Positions 16,523 through 24,437 of a stretch of DNA of 34,740 nucleotides are shown one piece after another. The stretch spans positions 1 through 34,740 of the forward strand of contig JAEUWB010000049.1 in NCBI GenBank assembly GCA_016786595.1, written 5' to 3'. Position numbers and translations under genes: made by a program. Under the pieces are notes generated by a model. That model had not been told where the DNA came from. It did no database searches and saw only the letters and a program-made list of their open reading frames with translations. This stretch comes from a bacterium. GTDB lineage: Bacteria > Bdellovibrionota_C > UBA2361 > SZUA-149 > JAEUWB01. Every line of letters begins with the position of its first letter. The stretch's first letter is position 1.

Positions 16523-16690
16523 CCTTGAGTCCGTCGAAAGGTTCAGCTCAAATCTGTTCGCTTTTAATCGGCATTGAAAAATACGCATTAGCCGTCTTTG
16601 CGAGCGACCCAAACGAAGTTTGGGGAAGCGTGGCAATCTGTTCACCGCACAATGTCATCTTGAGTCGAAGGCACGACGAGGTCTCCAAAT
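16523..16690. repeat. REP-like elements between fabH and a secreted-protein gene
   Basis: Three short pieces resemble scattered REP families: CCTTGAGTCCGTCGAAAGG (16523-16541, with CCTT/AAGG ends); TCTTTGCGAGCGACCC with GGCAATCTG (16593-16640), enclosing a perfect CCCAAAC/GTTTGGG stem at 16608-16624; and GTCATCTTGAGTCGAAGG with ACGAGGTCTCC (16653-16687). These fill most of the rest of this ~485-bp gene-free stretch. Confidence 0.5.
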
Positions 16691-16711
16691 AGACTAAGCT
16701 GGGCACTCAGT

Positions 16712-17203
16712 CTAAAACCGCTCAACAATGGAGTTGGTATCTAAGCGAAGATTTTTTTTGGATTTGATATCAGCTACAATCGTAGTGAAAAAAGACTTTG
16801 AAGTCTGAGCAAAGCCAGCTTGGTTAAGATTTGGAACAGCTTTAGCTATCAGATCTTGCGTTGGCAATAAATTTGTCGACAGCGCGCTCAGTTTTGAAAA
16901 ACTACCTTTGTCGAGCTCCTGAACTGAAAGATTTCTCGTCCAATCATGCCATGTTTGCTGGAAATCAATAGCCTTGATTTTGCGAGCCGTATCTTTATCG
17001 AGAACGGTCCCGGCAAGAAAAGACAAGTCACGCTTAAGTTGAGAACTCATTGCACCCGCAAATTTATCAGACAGCAATGTTGCTTTAATCTGCTCGACAA
17101 GCTTTCCAGCATCACGGTCTAAATCTGATAATAAATTCTCAGCAGCAGCAGGGCTTGAGGAAATTAAAAAAATCAGAAAATAAGCGGAAAATTTAGTTTT
17201 CAT
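16712..17203 (-). CDS. Secreted helical protein, unknown
   Basis: A 163-residue protein with a short, clear signal peptide (MKTKFSAYFLIFLISSSPAAA, cleaved before ENLL). The mature part is predicted mostly helical, polar and free of cysteine: LLSDLDRDAGKLVEQIKATLLSDKFAGAM, then LKRDLSFLAGTVLDKDTARKIKAIDF and further amphipathic segments. It probably acts in the periplasm. It carries no motif that I recognise. The gene stands alone, divergent from the CsgG-like gene at 17373, with 169 AT-rich base pairs between the two starts that may hold promoters for both. The ATG at 17203 is the only start ahead of the signal peptide. Confidence 0.7.
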   Translation of the reverse strand: MKTKFSAYFLIFLISSSPAAAENLLSDLDRDAGKLVEQIKATLLSDKFAGAMSSQLKRDLSFLAGTVLDKDTARKIKAIDFQQTWHDWTRNLSVQELDKGSFSKLSALSTNLLPTQDLIAKAVPNLNQAGFAQTSKSFFTTIVADIKSKKNLRLDTNSIVERF

Positions 17204-17372
17204 AGGTTGTTTATTATGCAGCTATATATGCATAAATAGACTAATAATGTCTAAGCAATAGAATTTATTCAATTTTTTCAGATGTTTATGATAATTTAAT
17301 TTACAACTACACTGCTCGAGAGCTTGCATCTCAACTCTAGGGCCAGTTAATTTTTTAGAAGGTATTACAGCT

Positions 17373-18107
17373 ATGAAATTTCGTTATTTTCTCACCTCAA
17401 TTTTTTTTGCTTTTTCCTCGTGCGTTCATATCGATCCGGTGTCGGTTCAGGCTAAAGCCGGGGCTCCTGCTTCAGCAGATGTTGCTGATATAAATATTCC
17501 GCTTGATTCGACTAAGCCAATTTATTCGCTAGTTGTTGAATCAATTAGCATTCCAACTTCTTCTGTGAAAATTGATTCGAAGATTACAAAAGAGAAGGCA
17601 TCCGAAGAATCTACAGTAACGATTTCACGCAGTAGCGATGAACGTGGCAAGGCGGAAATCGACGCGCAGCTTGTCAGCGCGCTTGCAGGCGTTGGAAACT
17701 TTAGAGTCATTGATGCCAAAACCTACCGTGAAAATCCAGCTGCAATAACAGCGGGTAATGATGGGATATATGTTGTCCGCGCGCTAATGACCGAATATGC
17801 AACTATGAGTGAGGGGCAGTCTCAAAGAATAAATTACTTTCCGTTTGGTCATTATGCCAAAAATGCTAAAACTGGAATGTGTGCTTTTGATATAAGCATT
17901 ACGGAAGCAAAAACTGGAGTAGTCGTGGGGTCATTTCGTAGTGCCGGCACCTTTGCTTCGCAAAAGAAAAGCAGCTCTCAGGGAATAGTCTTGCCAATAG
18001 CGCAGCAACATGTTTTTGCGCAAAGTGTGCTTGATCAAGCTACGCGTGTTGCCCTAAATGAAGCGGCCGTTAAAGCGCGTGAAACTCTTTTTGCTAGACG
18101 ACCTTAA
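17373..18107 (+). CDS. CsgG/LpoB-like lipoprotein
   Basis: A 244-residue exported protein. The signal peptide ends in a lipobox-like AFSSC, which predicts a lipidated Cys at about residue 17. The body has the pattern of CsgG/LpoB-type domains: PIYSLVVESISIP (strand), an 'AQLVSALAGVGNFRVIDAKTY' helix-strand unit, GIYVVRALMTEYATM (strand with 'vrA.iTEy'), CAFDISITEAKTGVVVGSFRSAGTF (paired strands) and a final helix LDQATRVALNEAAVKARETLF. Two diverged relatives lie at 19051-20513 on the other strand. CsgG forms an outer-membrane export channel and LpoB activates a penicillin-binding protein; which role applies here cannot be decided. The lipoprotein gene at 18110 follows after 2 bp, so they form an operon. 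Confidence 0.65.
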   Translation: MKFRYFLTSIFFAFSSCVHIDPVSVQAKAGAPASADVADINIPLDSTKPIYSLVVESISIPTSSVKIDSKITKEKASEESTVTISRSSDERGKAEIDAQLVSALAGVGNFRVIDAKTYRENPAAITAGNDGIYVVRALMTEYATMSEGQSQRINYFPFGHYAKNAKTGMCAFDISITEAKTGVVVGSFRSAGTFASQKKSSSQGIVLPIAQQHVFAQSVLDQATRVALNEAAVKARETLFARRP

Positions 18108-18109
18108 AA

Positions 18110-19060
18110 ATGAAACGCTATTTAATTGCTTGCGCAGTTCTTTTTACTGGATGCATTGCGTCTAAGATTGCTGGCTTATCTGATGACTTGCAAGATTTAG
18201 AAAAACGAAAGCGGTATGCTAGCGCGATCGAAACCTGTCAGCGCGAAACGCAGCGCGTTGCTGTCTCGGCTGAAACTTACCGTAGAAATCCAAGTTCTGC
18301 TGAGCCACAATCTGCAGTTTATGCTGAATGCCTAGGACGTGAGTATCAGAAGAATCCAGACCTTAAAGATATCCAGCAACAGTACGCCAGTGCTTTAATT
18401 GGACATGCTATGCTCTTGTCAGGGATGAAGCGCTGCAAACAAGCTGTTGCTCAAGCTCAGGAAGGATTACAAACATATAATGACCCAGATTGTGTTTCAC
18501 CGCTGTGCCAAGCTTATTTAGGCTCTGCAAGTTATGTGTTTAATGCCTGTGGAGAAGGAAAGCTCGCTAAGAAATATCAAGAGTATACCTATGCGCAATC
18601 TCGTGGTGCTGGCCAAGATCAACCTGGCACGCTCTATGGTTTTCACCGCGGGATGGAGCTTGCCCAAACGTACGCTACGCAAAAGGAAGACGAAAAGGCT
18701 GTCGCGTTGGGACTTGAAATTTTGGGTACGATTAAGGTTGAAAACTATTTCGCCGCAGGACGTGGCTTATCTCCACTGATTTTATTCTCACAAAGTGCTG
18801 CCCGACTTGGGCGTAAGGCTGAGTTACTGCGTTTCTTAGGTTTTATTGATGAGCTTTCGATGACTTGTCCAACTTTGGAATCACTCGAAGAAGTTCGTAA
18901 AGGGTTAAATCTAACGAAAAGTCTTGCCTCACAAAAAGGCATTACTGCGGCCGGGTTGCTGATTGATAAAATCTTACTTGCTTATCGCCAGTGGACTGTT
19001 AACGAGTCTTCGCGCTGGATGGAAAAACATAAAGATGAAATTGATTTTACTCAGTGGTAG
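18110..19060 (+). CDS. Lipoprotein with TPR-like helical body
   Basis: A 316-residue lipoprotein with signal peptide MKRYLIACAVLFTGC, the lipobox LFTGC giving lipidated Cys15. The body is almost all helical: LEKRKRYASAIETCQRETQR, a unit rich in YQKNPDLKDIQQQYASALIGHAMLL, KQAVAQAQEGLQTY and SPLCQAYLGSASYVFNACGEGKLAKKYQEY. These pairs of helices with A..G..A packing look like TPR or Sel1-like repeats, and four cysteines in the middle may form disulfides. The gene starts 2 bp after the CsgG/LpoB-like gene, so the two probably act together at the outer membrane. Its 3' end overlaps the convergent gene (19051-19839) by 10 bp. No known family is recognised. Confidence 0.65.
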   Translation: MKRYLIACAVLFTGCIASKIAGLSDDLQDLEKRKRYASAIETCQRETQRVAVSAETYRRNPSSAEPQSAVYAECLGREYQKNPDLKDIQQQYASALIGHAMLLSGMKRCKQAVAQAQEGLQTYNDPDCVSPLCQAYLGSASYVFNACGEGKLAKKYQEYTYAQSRGAGQDQPGTLYGFHRGMELAQTYATQKEDEKAVALGLEILGTIKVENYFAAGRGLSPLILFSQSAARLGRKAELLRFLGFIDELSMTCPTLESLEEVRKGLNLTKSLASQKGITAAGLLIDKILLAYRQWTVNESSRWMEKHKDEIDFTQW

Positions 19061-19839
19061 TTCTTTAGTGCTGCGATAATTTCATCTCGAGCAGATTCTA
19101 ATGCAACGCGCACAGCAGCTGGCAGTGTGCTACTTGCCGAAGATCCGACCATGGTTTCAGCTCGCCTCTCAATTTCTCTTTTTGCTTCCGTATAGGTTCC
19201 GCGGACAGGTAAAGATTTAATTACTCTGCCAGATTTGCCATCAATTAATGTAATATCAATCGCAACTGCGGCCTCTATTTTTGAGCTGCTGTATTTAGTA
19301 GGCACTGGAATGCCGGTATGACCTTCAATCATGCTTGAAGCCATAAATAACGGCGCAGAGAGTAGTAGGGAAATGGGATCGTTGACGTTTGCTCCTCCAA
19401 CTGAAAAATCTTCAACGATCGCTGCTGGGTTAAACTCCGTAATCATGGCTCGAATAATATATGGCCCTTTTTCACCAGAGCGCATTTTGACATTAATACC
19501 GCCGACCGAAGACTTTTTTACAAATCGCTTGTCGACTAAAGAGAGTTCTGTCGATTCTGCTAGTGTTGAAAGGAACTGTTGATAGAGATAGTCCCGAGGT
19601 TGATAATGCTCCTCGATCCCAAGTAATTTAGTTGTGTTGTATGTAGATGATTTTTTATTACCTTCCAACCTGACGGCGCCTTTTAAGATTAAAGGTTCTA
19701 AGTAAAGCACGTAAGGGCTAGTTGATTTAATCGTGGTAGCGGGGTCGCTTATTACGTGCCCTGATGGCTCTCGTGTCGAATGGTTTGCGCTACAGGCAAA
19801 GAAGATTAAGGCTGTTAATAGGCATAGGGCTTTTTTCAT
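19051..19839 (-). CDS. CsgG/LpoB-like lipoprotein (second paralogue)
   Basis: A 262-residue protein whose signal peptide ends in IFFAC, a lipobox that would lipidate Cys16. The body repeats the pattern of the gene at 17373: SPYVLYLEPLILKG (strand), FLSTLAESTELSLVDKRFV (helix-strand), GPYIIRAMITEFNPA with 'ra.ITEf', IEAAVAIDITLIDGKSGRV (paired strands) and a terminal amphipathic helix AVRVALESARDEIIAALK. It is weakly similar to the other two copies and of unknown role. Its start overlaps the stop of the gene at 19836-20513 by 4 bp (ATGA), so both are translated from one message. Its 3' end meets the opposite-strand lipoprotein gene. Confidence 0.65.
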   Translation of the reverse strand: MKKALCLLTALIFFACSANHSTREPSGHVISDPATTIKSTSPYVLYLEPLILKGAVRLEGNKKSSTYNTTKLLGIEEHYQPRDYLYQQFLSTLAESTELSLVDKRFVKKSSVGGINVKMRSGEKGPYIIRAMITEFNPAAIVEDFSVGGANVNDPISLLLSAPLFMASSMIEGHTGIPVPTKYSSSKIEAAVAIDITLIDGKSGRVIKSLPVRGTYTEAKREIERRAETMVGSSASSTLPAAVRVALESARDEIIAALKNYH

Positions 19840-20513
19840 AAGGACTTTAAAATTCTATTTGCTCCTTGCGCTAGCACTTCTTGGACCGCAGCATTAATTG
19901 CTTTTAATCGATCCGTTTTGCTTGAATAGGCAAAGAGCGACCCTAAAGTGCTTGAACTGCCAAAATCGGAGCCGACCGAGAATGCAGCTAAATACCGACC
20001 ATACTCTTCGTCGACAACGGAAAAATCAATCCTGAGTGACCCTTGTTCGCTTTTGCTAGAAATCCAAGCTAATCCAAAAAAAGCTCCACTTAAATTTAAC
20101 TCGTCACTGCTGCCGATCAAGGCGAACTCAGTAATTGTTGCACGAACGCGATATTTCGCTTGATCTACGCCAACAGGATCACCAAATAATCCTCCGCCAG
20201 TCATCACTCGATAGCCCCCTTCACGAGTAAGTGCGTTACCGAATGCTGTCGCTAAATCATTTGGGTGTAACATTGGATAAAGTTGATTGCCGACTACTAG
20301 TGTTGAATAACGCACGCCATCTTTAGTTGGGATTTTAAATGATTGCGATGCGTTGCTGCCGCACAAATATTCACCATTACACAAGGCCCGACTAGTTTGT
20401 TCCGGGATTGGTGCGACAAAGCGCACTGGTTCAACGACTATCAAAGGTGCTGCGCTCAGTTGTGAGGTAGTTGCTACGAGGCAAAATATCAATGAGAAAG
20501 TATGCTTCAACAC
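19836..20513 (-). CDS. CsgG/LpoB-like secreted protein (third paralogue)
   Basis: A 225-residue protein with a signal peptide (FSLIFCLVATTSQLSA, cleaved before APLIV) but no lipobox, unlike the two relatives. It has VRYSTLVVGNQLYPML (strand), ATAFGNALTREGGYRVMTG (helix-strand), AKYRVRATITEFALIG with the shared 'yrvRA.ITEf', LRIDFSVVDEEYGRYLAAFSVG (paired strands) and the terminal helix AINAAVQEVLAQGANRIL. Two cysteines (LCNGEYLCGS) could form a disulfide. The start is GTG at 20513, directly after the stop of the bacilliredoxin gene (TAA ending at 20514), so it is read from the same transcript or by re-initiation. Family membership rests on the shared pattern, not on strong identity. Confidence 0.6.
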   Translation of the reverse strand: MLKHTFSLIFCLVATTSQLSAAPLIVVEPVRFVAPIPEQTSRALCNGEYLCGSNASQSFKIPTKDGVRYSTLVVGNQLYPMLHPNDLATAFGNALTREGGYRVMTGGGLFGDPVGVDQAKYRVRATITEFALIGSSDELNLSGAFFGLAWISSKSEQGSLRIDFSVVDEEYGRYLAAFSVGSDFGSSSTLGSLFAYSSKTDRLKAINAAVQEVLAQGANRILKSL

Positions 20514-20936
20514 TTAAATCTTCTCGTAAGCCTTAGCTAAACTATTCGCAATCTCATCAGCACTGCGCCCTTCGATCTCATGACGCGGCATCATGTGCAC
20601 GACTTTGCCGTCTTTTAAAATTGCAACAGCAGGTGAGGAGGGTGGGTAGCCAATAAAATACGTGCGCGCCTGCTCTGTCGCTTCTTTATCTTGGCCAGCA
20701 AATACAGTGTAGATTTTTTCTGGGCGCTTTGGTGACTTGAGCGACATCACTACGCCTGGACGAGCACCACCTGCAGCGCAGCCACAAACCGAGTTCACAA
20801 CAACCATCGCAGTGCCGGCCATGTTTTTTAGTGCTTTGTCTACTTCTTCTGGAGTTCTTAATTCTTGAACTCCCGCATCAGTTAATTCCTTGCGCATCCG
20901 ATCAGTGATATTCGGGTCATACATTGAAATTTTCAT
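20514..20936 (-). CDS. BrxA/BrxB-family bacilliredoxin
   Basis: The 140-residue protein matches the BrxA/BrxB family (formerly YphP/YqiW, DUF1094) nearly end to end. It has MRKELTDAGVQELRTPEEVD, the active site VVNSVCGCAAGGARPG with the CGC motif at 51-53, then VFAGQDKEATEQAR, YFIGYPPSSPAVAILKDGK and a closing MPRHEIEGRSADEI. In Bacillus these proteins remove bacillithiol from S-bacillithiolated proteins. The bsh genes at 26.9-30 kb supply the thiol, so the function fits the genome. I chose the ATG at 20936 because GGAGAA lies just before it; the in-frame start at 20966 adds residues not in the family. It lies between the thioredoxin-like gene and the CsgG-like genes, all leftward. Confidence 0.93.
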   Translation of the reverse strand: MKISMYDPNITDRMRKELTDAGVQELRTPEEVDKALKNMAGTAMVVVNSVCGCAAGGARPGVVMSLKSPKRPEKIYTVFAGQDKEATEQARTYFIGYPPSSPAVAILKDGKVVHMMPRHEIEGRSADEIANSLAKAYEKI

Positions 20937-21026
20937 ATTTTTCTCCAACAATAAATAGCATAACATTACTTAGGCTTGCACCTGAACTTTATCTTTTCCC
21001 GATGCTTGACCTAAGCGAATCCAACT

Positions 21027-21614
21027 TCAGTCGTTGTAACGACGCCGTAGTAGCGGCGCCAACCGTAGCAGGGCATGAGCTCTTTCAAGGAAATTCACCC
21101 ATTCAGTTACTTCTGTGCTTAGTTCCTCACCACTTGGCGGGATAATCCCCGGGTCACAAGCTGCTCCAAGTTCAGAAATTAATTTTCTACGATAGACACT
21201 TAAATGCCGGTCGCCAAAACGCGCAATTTCATAATAATCCTCAGAGAGCACAACTACAACCGGAACTTTTTCAGCTCCATTAATGCGCAGTTCATTTTGC
21301 AGGTCTGGGTTTTGCTTATTATCGATAAATCGAAAACGAAGCTTTGGATTAATCGCTTCAAGCTGAGCAAACATCGGCCCTTGGCGCGCACAATCCCCAC
21401 ACCATGTGCCGGACATCACCAAAATATTCAGCTCTCGAATAAAAGACTTGAGAACAGCTTTTTGCTCGGAGTTGATCGTAATTTTACTTTTGAAAGTGTC
21501 CCAGCGCGCGCGATGCGCCGGCTCAGCAGTTTTAAGATACTCCTCATAAGTCTGAGCAAGCTCGAAATAGCTCTTAAAAAATTCTTGTCGCTTGTCAAAG
21601 TATGGGTTGTTCAT
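21027..21614 (-). CDS. Thioredoxin-fold protein
   Basis: A 195-residue cytosolic protein with an N-terminal helical segment (residues ~1-60: FFKSYFELAQTYEEYLK) and a thioredoxin fold. The fold shows ELNILVMSGTWCGDCARQGPMF with the CGDC motif at 72-75, LRFRFIDNKQ, and GAEKVPVVVVLSEDYYEI with the cis-Pro of 'VP'. This arrangement is that of the thioredoxin-like 'Thioredoxin_9' family. It is 90 bp upstream of the bacilliredoxin gene on the same strand, so a role in bacillithiol-linked thiol exchange is plausible but inferred. A TATACT-like -10 box lies in the short stretch before the start on the minus strand, shared with the divergent ABC operon. Confidence 0.85.
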   Translation of the reverse strand: MNNPYFDKRQEFFKSYFELAQTYEEYLKTAEPAHRARWDTFKSKITINSEQKAVLKSFIRELNILVMSGTWCGDCARQGPMFAQLEAINPKLRFRFIDNKQNPDLQNELRINGAEKVPVVVVLSEDYYEIARFGDRHLSVYRRKLISELGAACDPGIIPPSGEELSTEVTEWVNFLERAHALLRLAPLLRRRYND

Positions 21615-21666
21615 AGGGCGAATATATATAGTATAGTCAAAGCTTAGGCAAAAATAGCGAGGGACA

Positions 21667-22677
21667 TTGGATAACGAAGTAGTAATTACAGTCGCAAATT
21701 TACGGAAAACCTTTCAAACATTTAAGCGCCGTGAGGGCGTAGCTGGTGCGGTTAAGGATTTATTCAATCGTAACTATACGCCGCTACATGCCGTCGATGG
21801 CATCAATTTCCAAATTAAGCGCGGCGAGATTTTGGGATTTATTGGCCCGAATGGTGCTGGTAAATCGACAACAATTAAAATGCTGACTGGAATTCTTAAG
21901 GCAACAAGCGGCGAGATGTCGGTTCTGGGGTATGACCCTTTTCGTGATCGAAAGAATTATGTGGGGCATATCGGGGTTGTCTTCGGGCAGCGCACGCAGC
22001 TGTGGTGGGACATTGCCGTAATTGAGTCACTGAAGTTACTAGGGAAGATTTACAACGTTAGCGATACTGATTTTAAAACTCGCATTGAACTTTTAACAGG
22101 CGTGCTTGATCTAAAAGAGTTTTTAAATACACCCGTACGTAAGCTCTCGCTCGGGCAACGTATTCGTTCAGACTTGGCAGCAAGCTTAATTCATTCTCCA
22201 CAAGTTTTATTCCTGGATGAACCAACGATTGGCTTAGATGCTGTAGCTAAAGATAGTGTACGCGAGTTTTTGCAAAGAATTAATTCCGAGTTAAAAACGA
22301 CAATCATTCTAACCACACATGATCTGCGCGAGATTGAAGAACTTTGCGAGCGTATTATCATTATCGACCACGGGAAAATTATTTTTGATGGTGGAATTGA
22401 CCGCATTAAGTCGCTACCGGGTTTAACTCGGGAGATGATTGTTGATTTCTCTGGAACTGTTACCCAAGAAGAATTAAGGGCGAAATTAAGTTCTCTAGTT
22501 GAGATAGAAATTGAGAGTTCGAGAAGAGCTCAAGTGCGTTTTGAGTCAGGCAAAGTTCCAGCCGCACAGCTCGTAAGAGCAGTTTTAGATAATTTCGATG
22601 TCAGTGATTTGTCGATCTTACAGCCGCCGATTGAGGAAGTAATCATGAAAATCTACCGTGAAGGAATTCGCGAGTAA
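21667..22677 (+). CDS. ABC-2 exporter ATP-binding protein
   Basis: A 336-residue ABC ATPase with Walker A IGPNGAGKSTTIK (60-68), Q-loop FGQRTQLWWD, signature LSLGQRIRSDLAASL, Walker B VLFLDEPTIGLD and H-loop TTHDL. Its size, the extended N-terminus (FKRREGVAGAVKDLFNRNYTPLHAVDG) and the C-terminal regulatory domain with PPIEEVIMKIYREGIRE match the COG4586 group of ABC-2 exporters, encoded with two permeases exactly as here. The start is TTG at 21667 with GAGGGA seven bases before it. It energises export of an unknown substrate at the inner membrane. It overlaps the first permease gene by one base. Confidence 0.9.
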   Translation: MDNEVVITVANLRKTFQTFKRREGVAGAVKDLFNRNYTPLHAVDGINFQIKRGEILGFIGPNGAGKSTTIKMLTGILKATSGEMSVLGYDPFRDRKNYVGHIGVVFGQRTQLWWDIAVIESLKLLGKIYNVSDTDFKTRIELLTGVLDLKEFLNTPVRKLSLGQRIRSDLAASLIHSPQVLFLDEPTIGLDAVAKDSVREFLQRINSELKTTIILTTHDLREIEELCERIIIIDHGKIIFDGGIDRIKSLPGLTREMIVDFSGTVTQEELRAKLSSLVEIEIESSRRAQVRFESGKVPAAQLVRAVLDNFDVSDLSILQPPIEEVIMKIYREGIRE

Positions 22678-23492
22678 TGACTACTGCTGTTGCCGCTTAC
22701 GGGTCTTTTATCAAGGTAGCGTTTCTAAATATGCTATCTTATCGGATGCGCTACTTTACGGGCGTGGTAACATATCTACTATTTGTTTCAGTGCATTATT
22801 ATATCTGGAAGGCAGTTTATGCCGGCTCTGGTTCACCGCAAGGTGTGCTTCAAGGCTATACTTTCGTGGAAATGGGGACATATATTGCAATCGCTTGGAT
22901 CGCTCGTAGTCTTTATTTCTCAAACGTCGATGAGCAAATTGAAGATCTAGTTACAACTGGCCAAATTGGCGTTTATCTCACGCGGCCTGTGCATTTCCAA
23001 AGTATGATGCTGGTTCAAGCCTTTGGAGAAACACTTTTTAGATTATGCTTTTTTACAGCTCCAATCTTAACAGTCCTACTCTTGGTCTTCCCAATTTTAC
23101 CACCAGCATCTGGAGTAGCTTTTTTTGGTTTTATCCTGGCAACACTTGGTAGTTTTATTATTTTCGCACAATTTAACTTCCTGGTTGGGCTACTGGCGTT
23201 TTTCTTCAAATCAATTGAGGGAGTGATTCGCGCTAAGTACTATTTAATTCAGCTTTTTTCAGGACTCTTAATCCCGATAACTTTTTTCCCAAGTTGGTTG
23301 GGGTTGATCGCAAAAGCCTTGCCTTTTCAGGCAATAACTTATGTGCCGCTACAAATATATTTAGGCAAGGCTCAAGGTTTAGGCATTCTTGGGCAATTGG
23401 GCTTTCAATGGCTGTGGATTTTGATTCTTTATCTTGCCGGAGAGTACTTTTGGAAAAAAGCATTTAACCGCCTGACGATTCAGGGGGGGTAA
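22677..23492 (+). CDS. ABC-2 exporter permease (COG4587-like)
   Basis: A 271-residue inner-membrane protein with about six hydrophobic segments, among them YFTGVVTYLLFVSVHYYIWKAVY, LFRLCFFTAPILTVLLLVFPILP, VAFFGFILATLGSFIIFAQFNFLVGLLAFFF and LWILILYLAGEYFW. The cytosolic loop SNVDEQIEDLVTTGQIGVYLTRPVHFQSMMLVQAFGE, with 'G.I..yLtRPv', is typical of the ABC-2 permeases paired with COG4586 ATPases. It forms half of a heterodimeric channel with the next gene. It begins within the stop codon of the ATPase gene (TAATG) and ends 2 bp before the second permease, so all three are translated from one message. Substrate unknown. Confidence 0.88.
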   Translation: MTTAVAAYGSFIKVAFLNMLSYRMRYFTGVVTYLLFVSVHYYIWKAVYAGSGSPQGVLQGYTFVEMGTYIAIAWIARSLYFSNVDEQIEDLVTTGQIGVYLTRPVHFQSMMLVQAFGETLFRLCFFTAPILTVLLLVFPILPPASGVAFFGFILATLGSFIIFAQFNFLVGLLAFFFKSIEGVIRAKYYLIQLFSGLLIPITFFPSWLGLIAKALPFQAITYVPLQIYLGKAQGLGILGQLGFQWLWILILYLAGEYFWKKAFNRLTIQGG

Positions 23493-23494
23493 CA

Positions 23495-24280
23495 ATGAAA
23501 ATCTATCTCGCCTATTTCGCTAAATTTTTAAAGGCACGCTTGTCTTACAAGTTTGATTTCTTTGCTGGTATTATTGCCAACGCCATCTCTACAGGTTCGA
23601 GCTTGATTTTTATTTTACTTCTACTCGATGGGACGCGAGTGACAAATCTCCAAGGTTGGACACAACCGGAAGTACTTTTTATTTACGGTTATTCGATGAT
23701 CCCGCTAGCGATCTTTGGACTGCTTGCGCCTAATCTCTATCAATTTGGCGATAAGTATATCATTCAAGGTCAGTTTGACCGAGTGCTTTTGCGACCACTG
23801 TCAACACTTCCGCAGGTGCTCTTTGAGTCATTTAATCTGGATGCGCTCGGATCGCTAACAGTTGGGATTATTACTACAAGTATTGCGGCGTCTAGACTTA
23901 ATTTGGAGTTTGCATTTCTCGATATCGTTTGGTTTGCAATCAGTACCATTGCTGCAGCAATTATTTTACTTTCTTTTTTTGTAAGTTTGGCATCAATTGC
24001 TTTTCATTTTGAAGACAGACTTGGTCTGGCAGCGCCGATGTATAATTTAATTGTTTTTGGGCGCTATCCGATCACGATTTTTAGCAAGTTGATTCAGTTT
24101 ATCTTGCAGTGGGTAGTGCCCTTTGCCTTTGTAGCGTTTTACCCGGCAACGCACTTTTTTACTGAACGCGGATTTGGATTTTATACCTATCTCAGTCCCG
24201 TTGTTGCGCTTGCAACTGCCACGCTCACATACTTTGTCTGGAATTTTGGCGTCTCGAGGTACGCTTCAACAGGAAATTAA
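23495..24280 (+). CDS. ABC-2 exporter permease (COG3694-like)
   Basis: A 261-residue inner-membrane protein with six predicted helices: FFAGIIANAISTGSSLIFILLLL, VLFIYGYSMIPLAIFGLLAPNLY, LDALGSLTVGIITTSIAAS, IVWFAISTIAAAIILLSFFVSLASIAFHF, and two near the end including WVVPFAFVAFYPATHFF. IIQGQFDRVLLRPLSTLPQVLFESFNLD is the loop with 'G.fDr.LlRPl' found in the COG3694 partners of COG4586/4587 exporters. It completes the transporter encoded by the two genes before it. GGGGGG (23485-23490) serves as ribosome-binding site. Its stop codon TAA (24278-24280) is the first part of the terminator hairpin. Confidence 0.88.
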   Translation: MKIYLAYFAKFLKARLSYKFDFFAGIIANAISTGSSLIFILLLLDGTRVTNLQGWTQPEVLFIYGYSMIPLAIFGLLAPNLYQFGDKYIIQGQFDRVLLRPLSTLPQVLFESFNLDALGSLTVGIITTSIAASRLNLEFAFLDIVWFAISTIAAAIILLSFFVSLASIAFHFEDRLGLAAPMYNLIVFGRYPITIFSKLIQFILQWVVPFAFVAFYPATHFFTERGFGFYTYLSPVVALATATLTYFVWNFGVSRYASTGN

Positions 24281-24338
24281 AATATTTTCAGAATCTTAGC
24301 TTGAGCGCAACGAATGCTAAGTTCTAGAAAATATTTTA
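24278..24338 (+). terminator. Large terminator hairpin of the ABC operon
   Basis: TAAAATATTTTC (24278-24289) pairs perfectly with GAAAATATTTTA (24327-24338). A further CTTAGC/GCTAAG pair (24295-24300, 24316-24321) lies inside, separated by 5-nt internal loops, and the apical loop is 15 nt. The stop codon of the permease is part of the outer arm. It is near-symmetric and may act in both directions. Confidence 0.65.
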
Positions 24339-24358
24339 TCCTGAGCGAGTCGAAGGAT
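24338..24358. repeat. REP-like element
   Basis: ATCCTGAGCGAGTCGAAGGAT, with ATCCT/AGGAT ends, matches a short repeat family widely scattered between bacterial genes. Related pieces lie at 16523-16541 and 16653-16687. Confidence 0.5.
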
Positions 24359-24378
24359 CTCATTACGAATATCTTTAA

Positions 24379-24437
24379 ACGCTGGGGTTTAGCGTTAGCA
24401 AAACCCCAGCGTATTCTCGGTTACATCGACAAGTCTT
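24379..24437. repeat. 59-bp direct repeat, left copy
   Basis: It is identical to 25326-25384 except for one base (24413 A, 25360 T). The first 34 bp are a perfect 12-bp hairpin (24379-24390 with 24401-24412, 10-nt loop). The rest equals the last codons of the minus-strand gene ending at 25368 (DLSM and stop). The left copy is not joined to that gene, so it looks like a duplicated 3' end. Confidence 0.9.
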
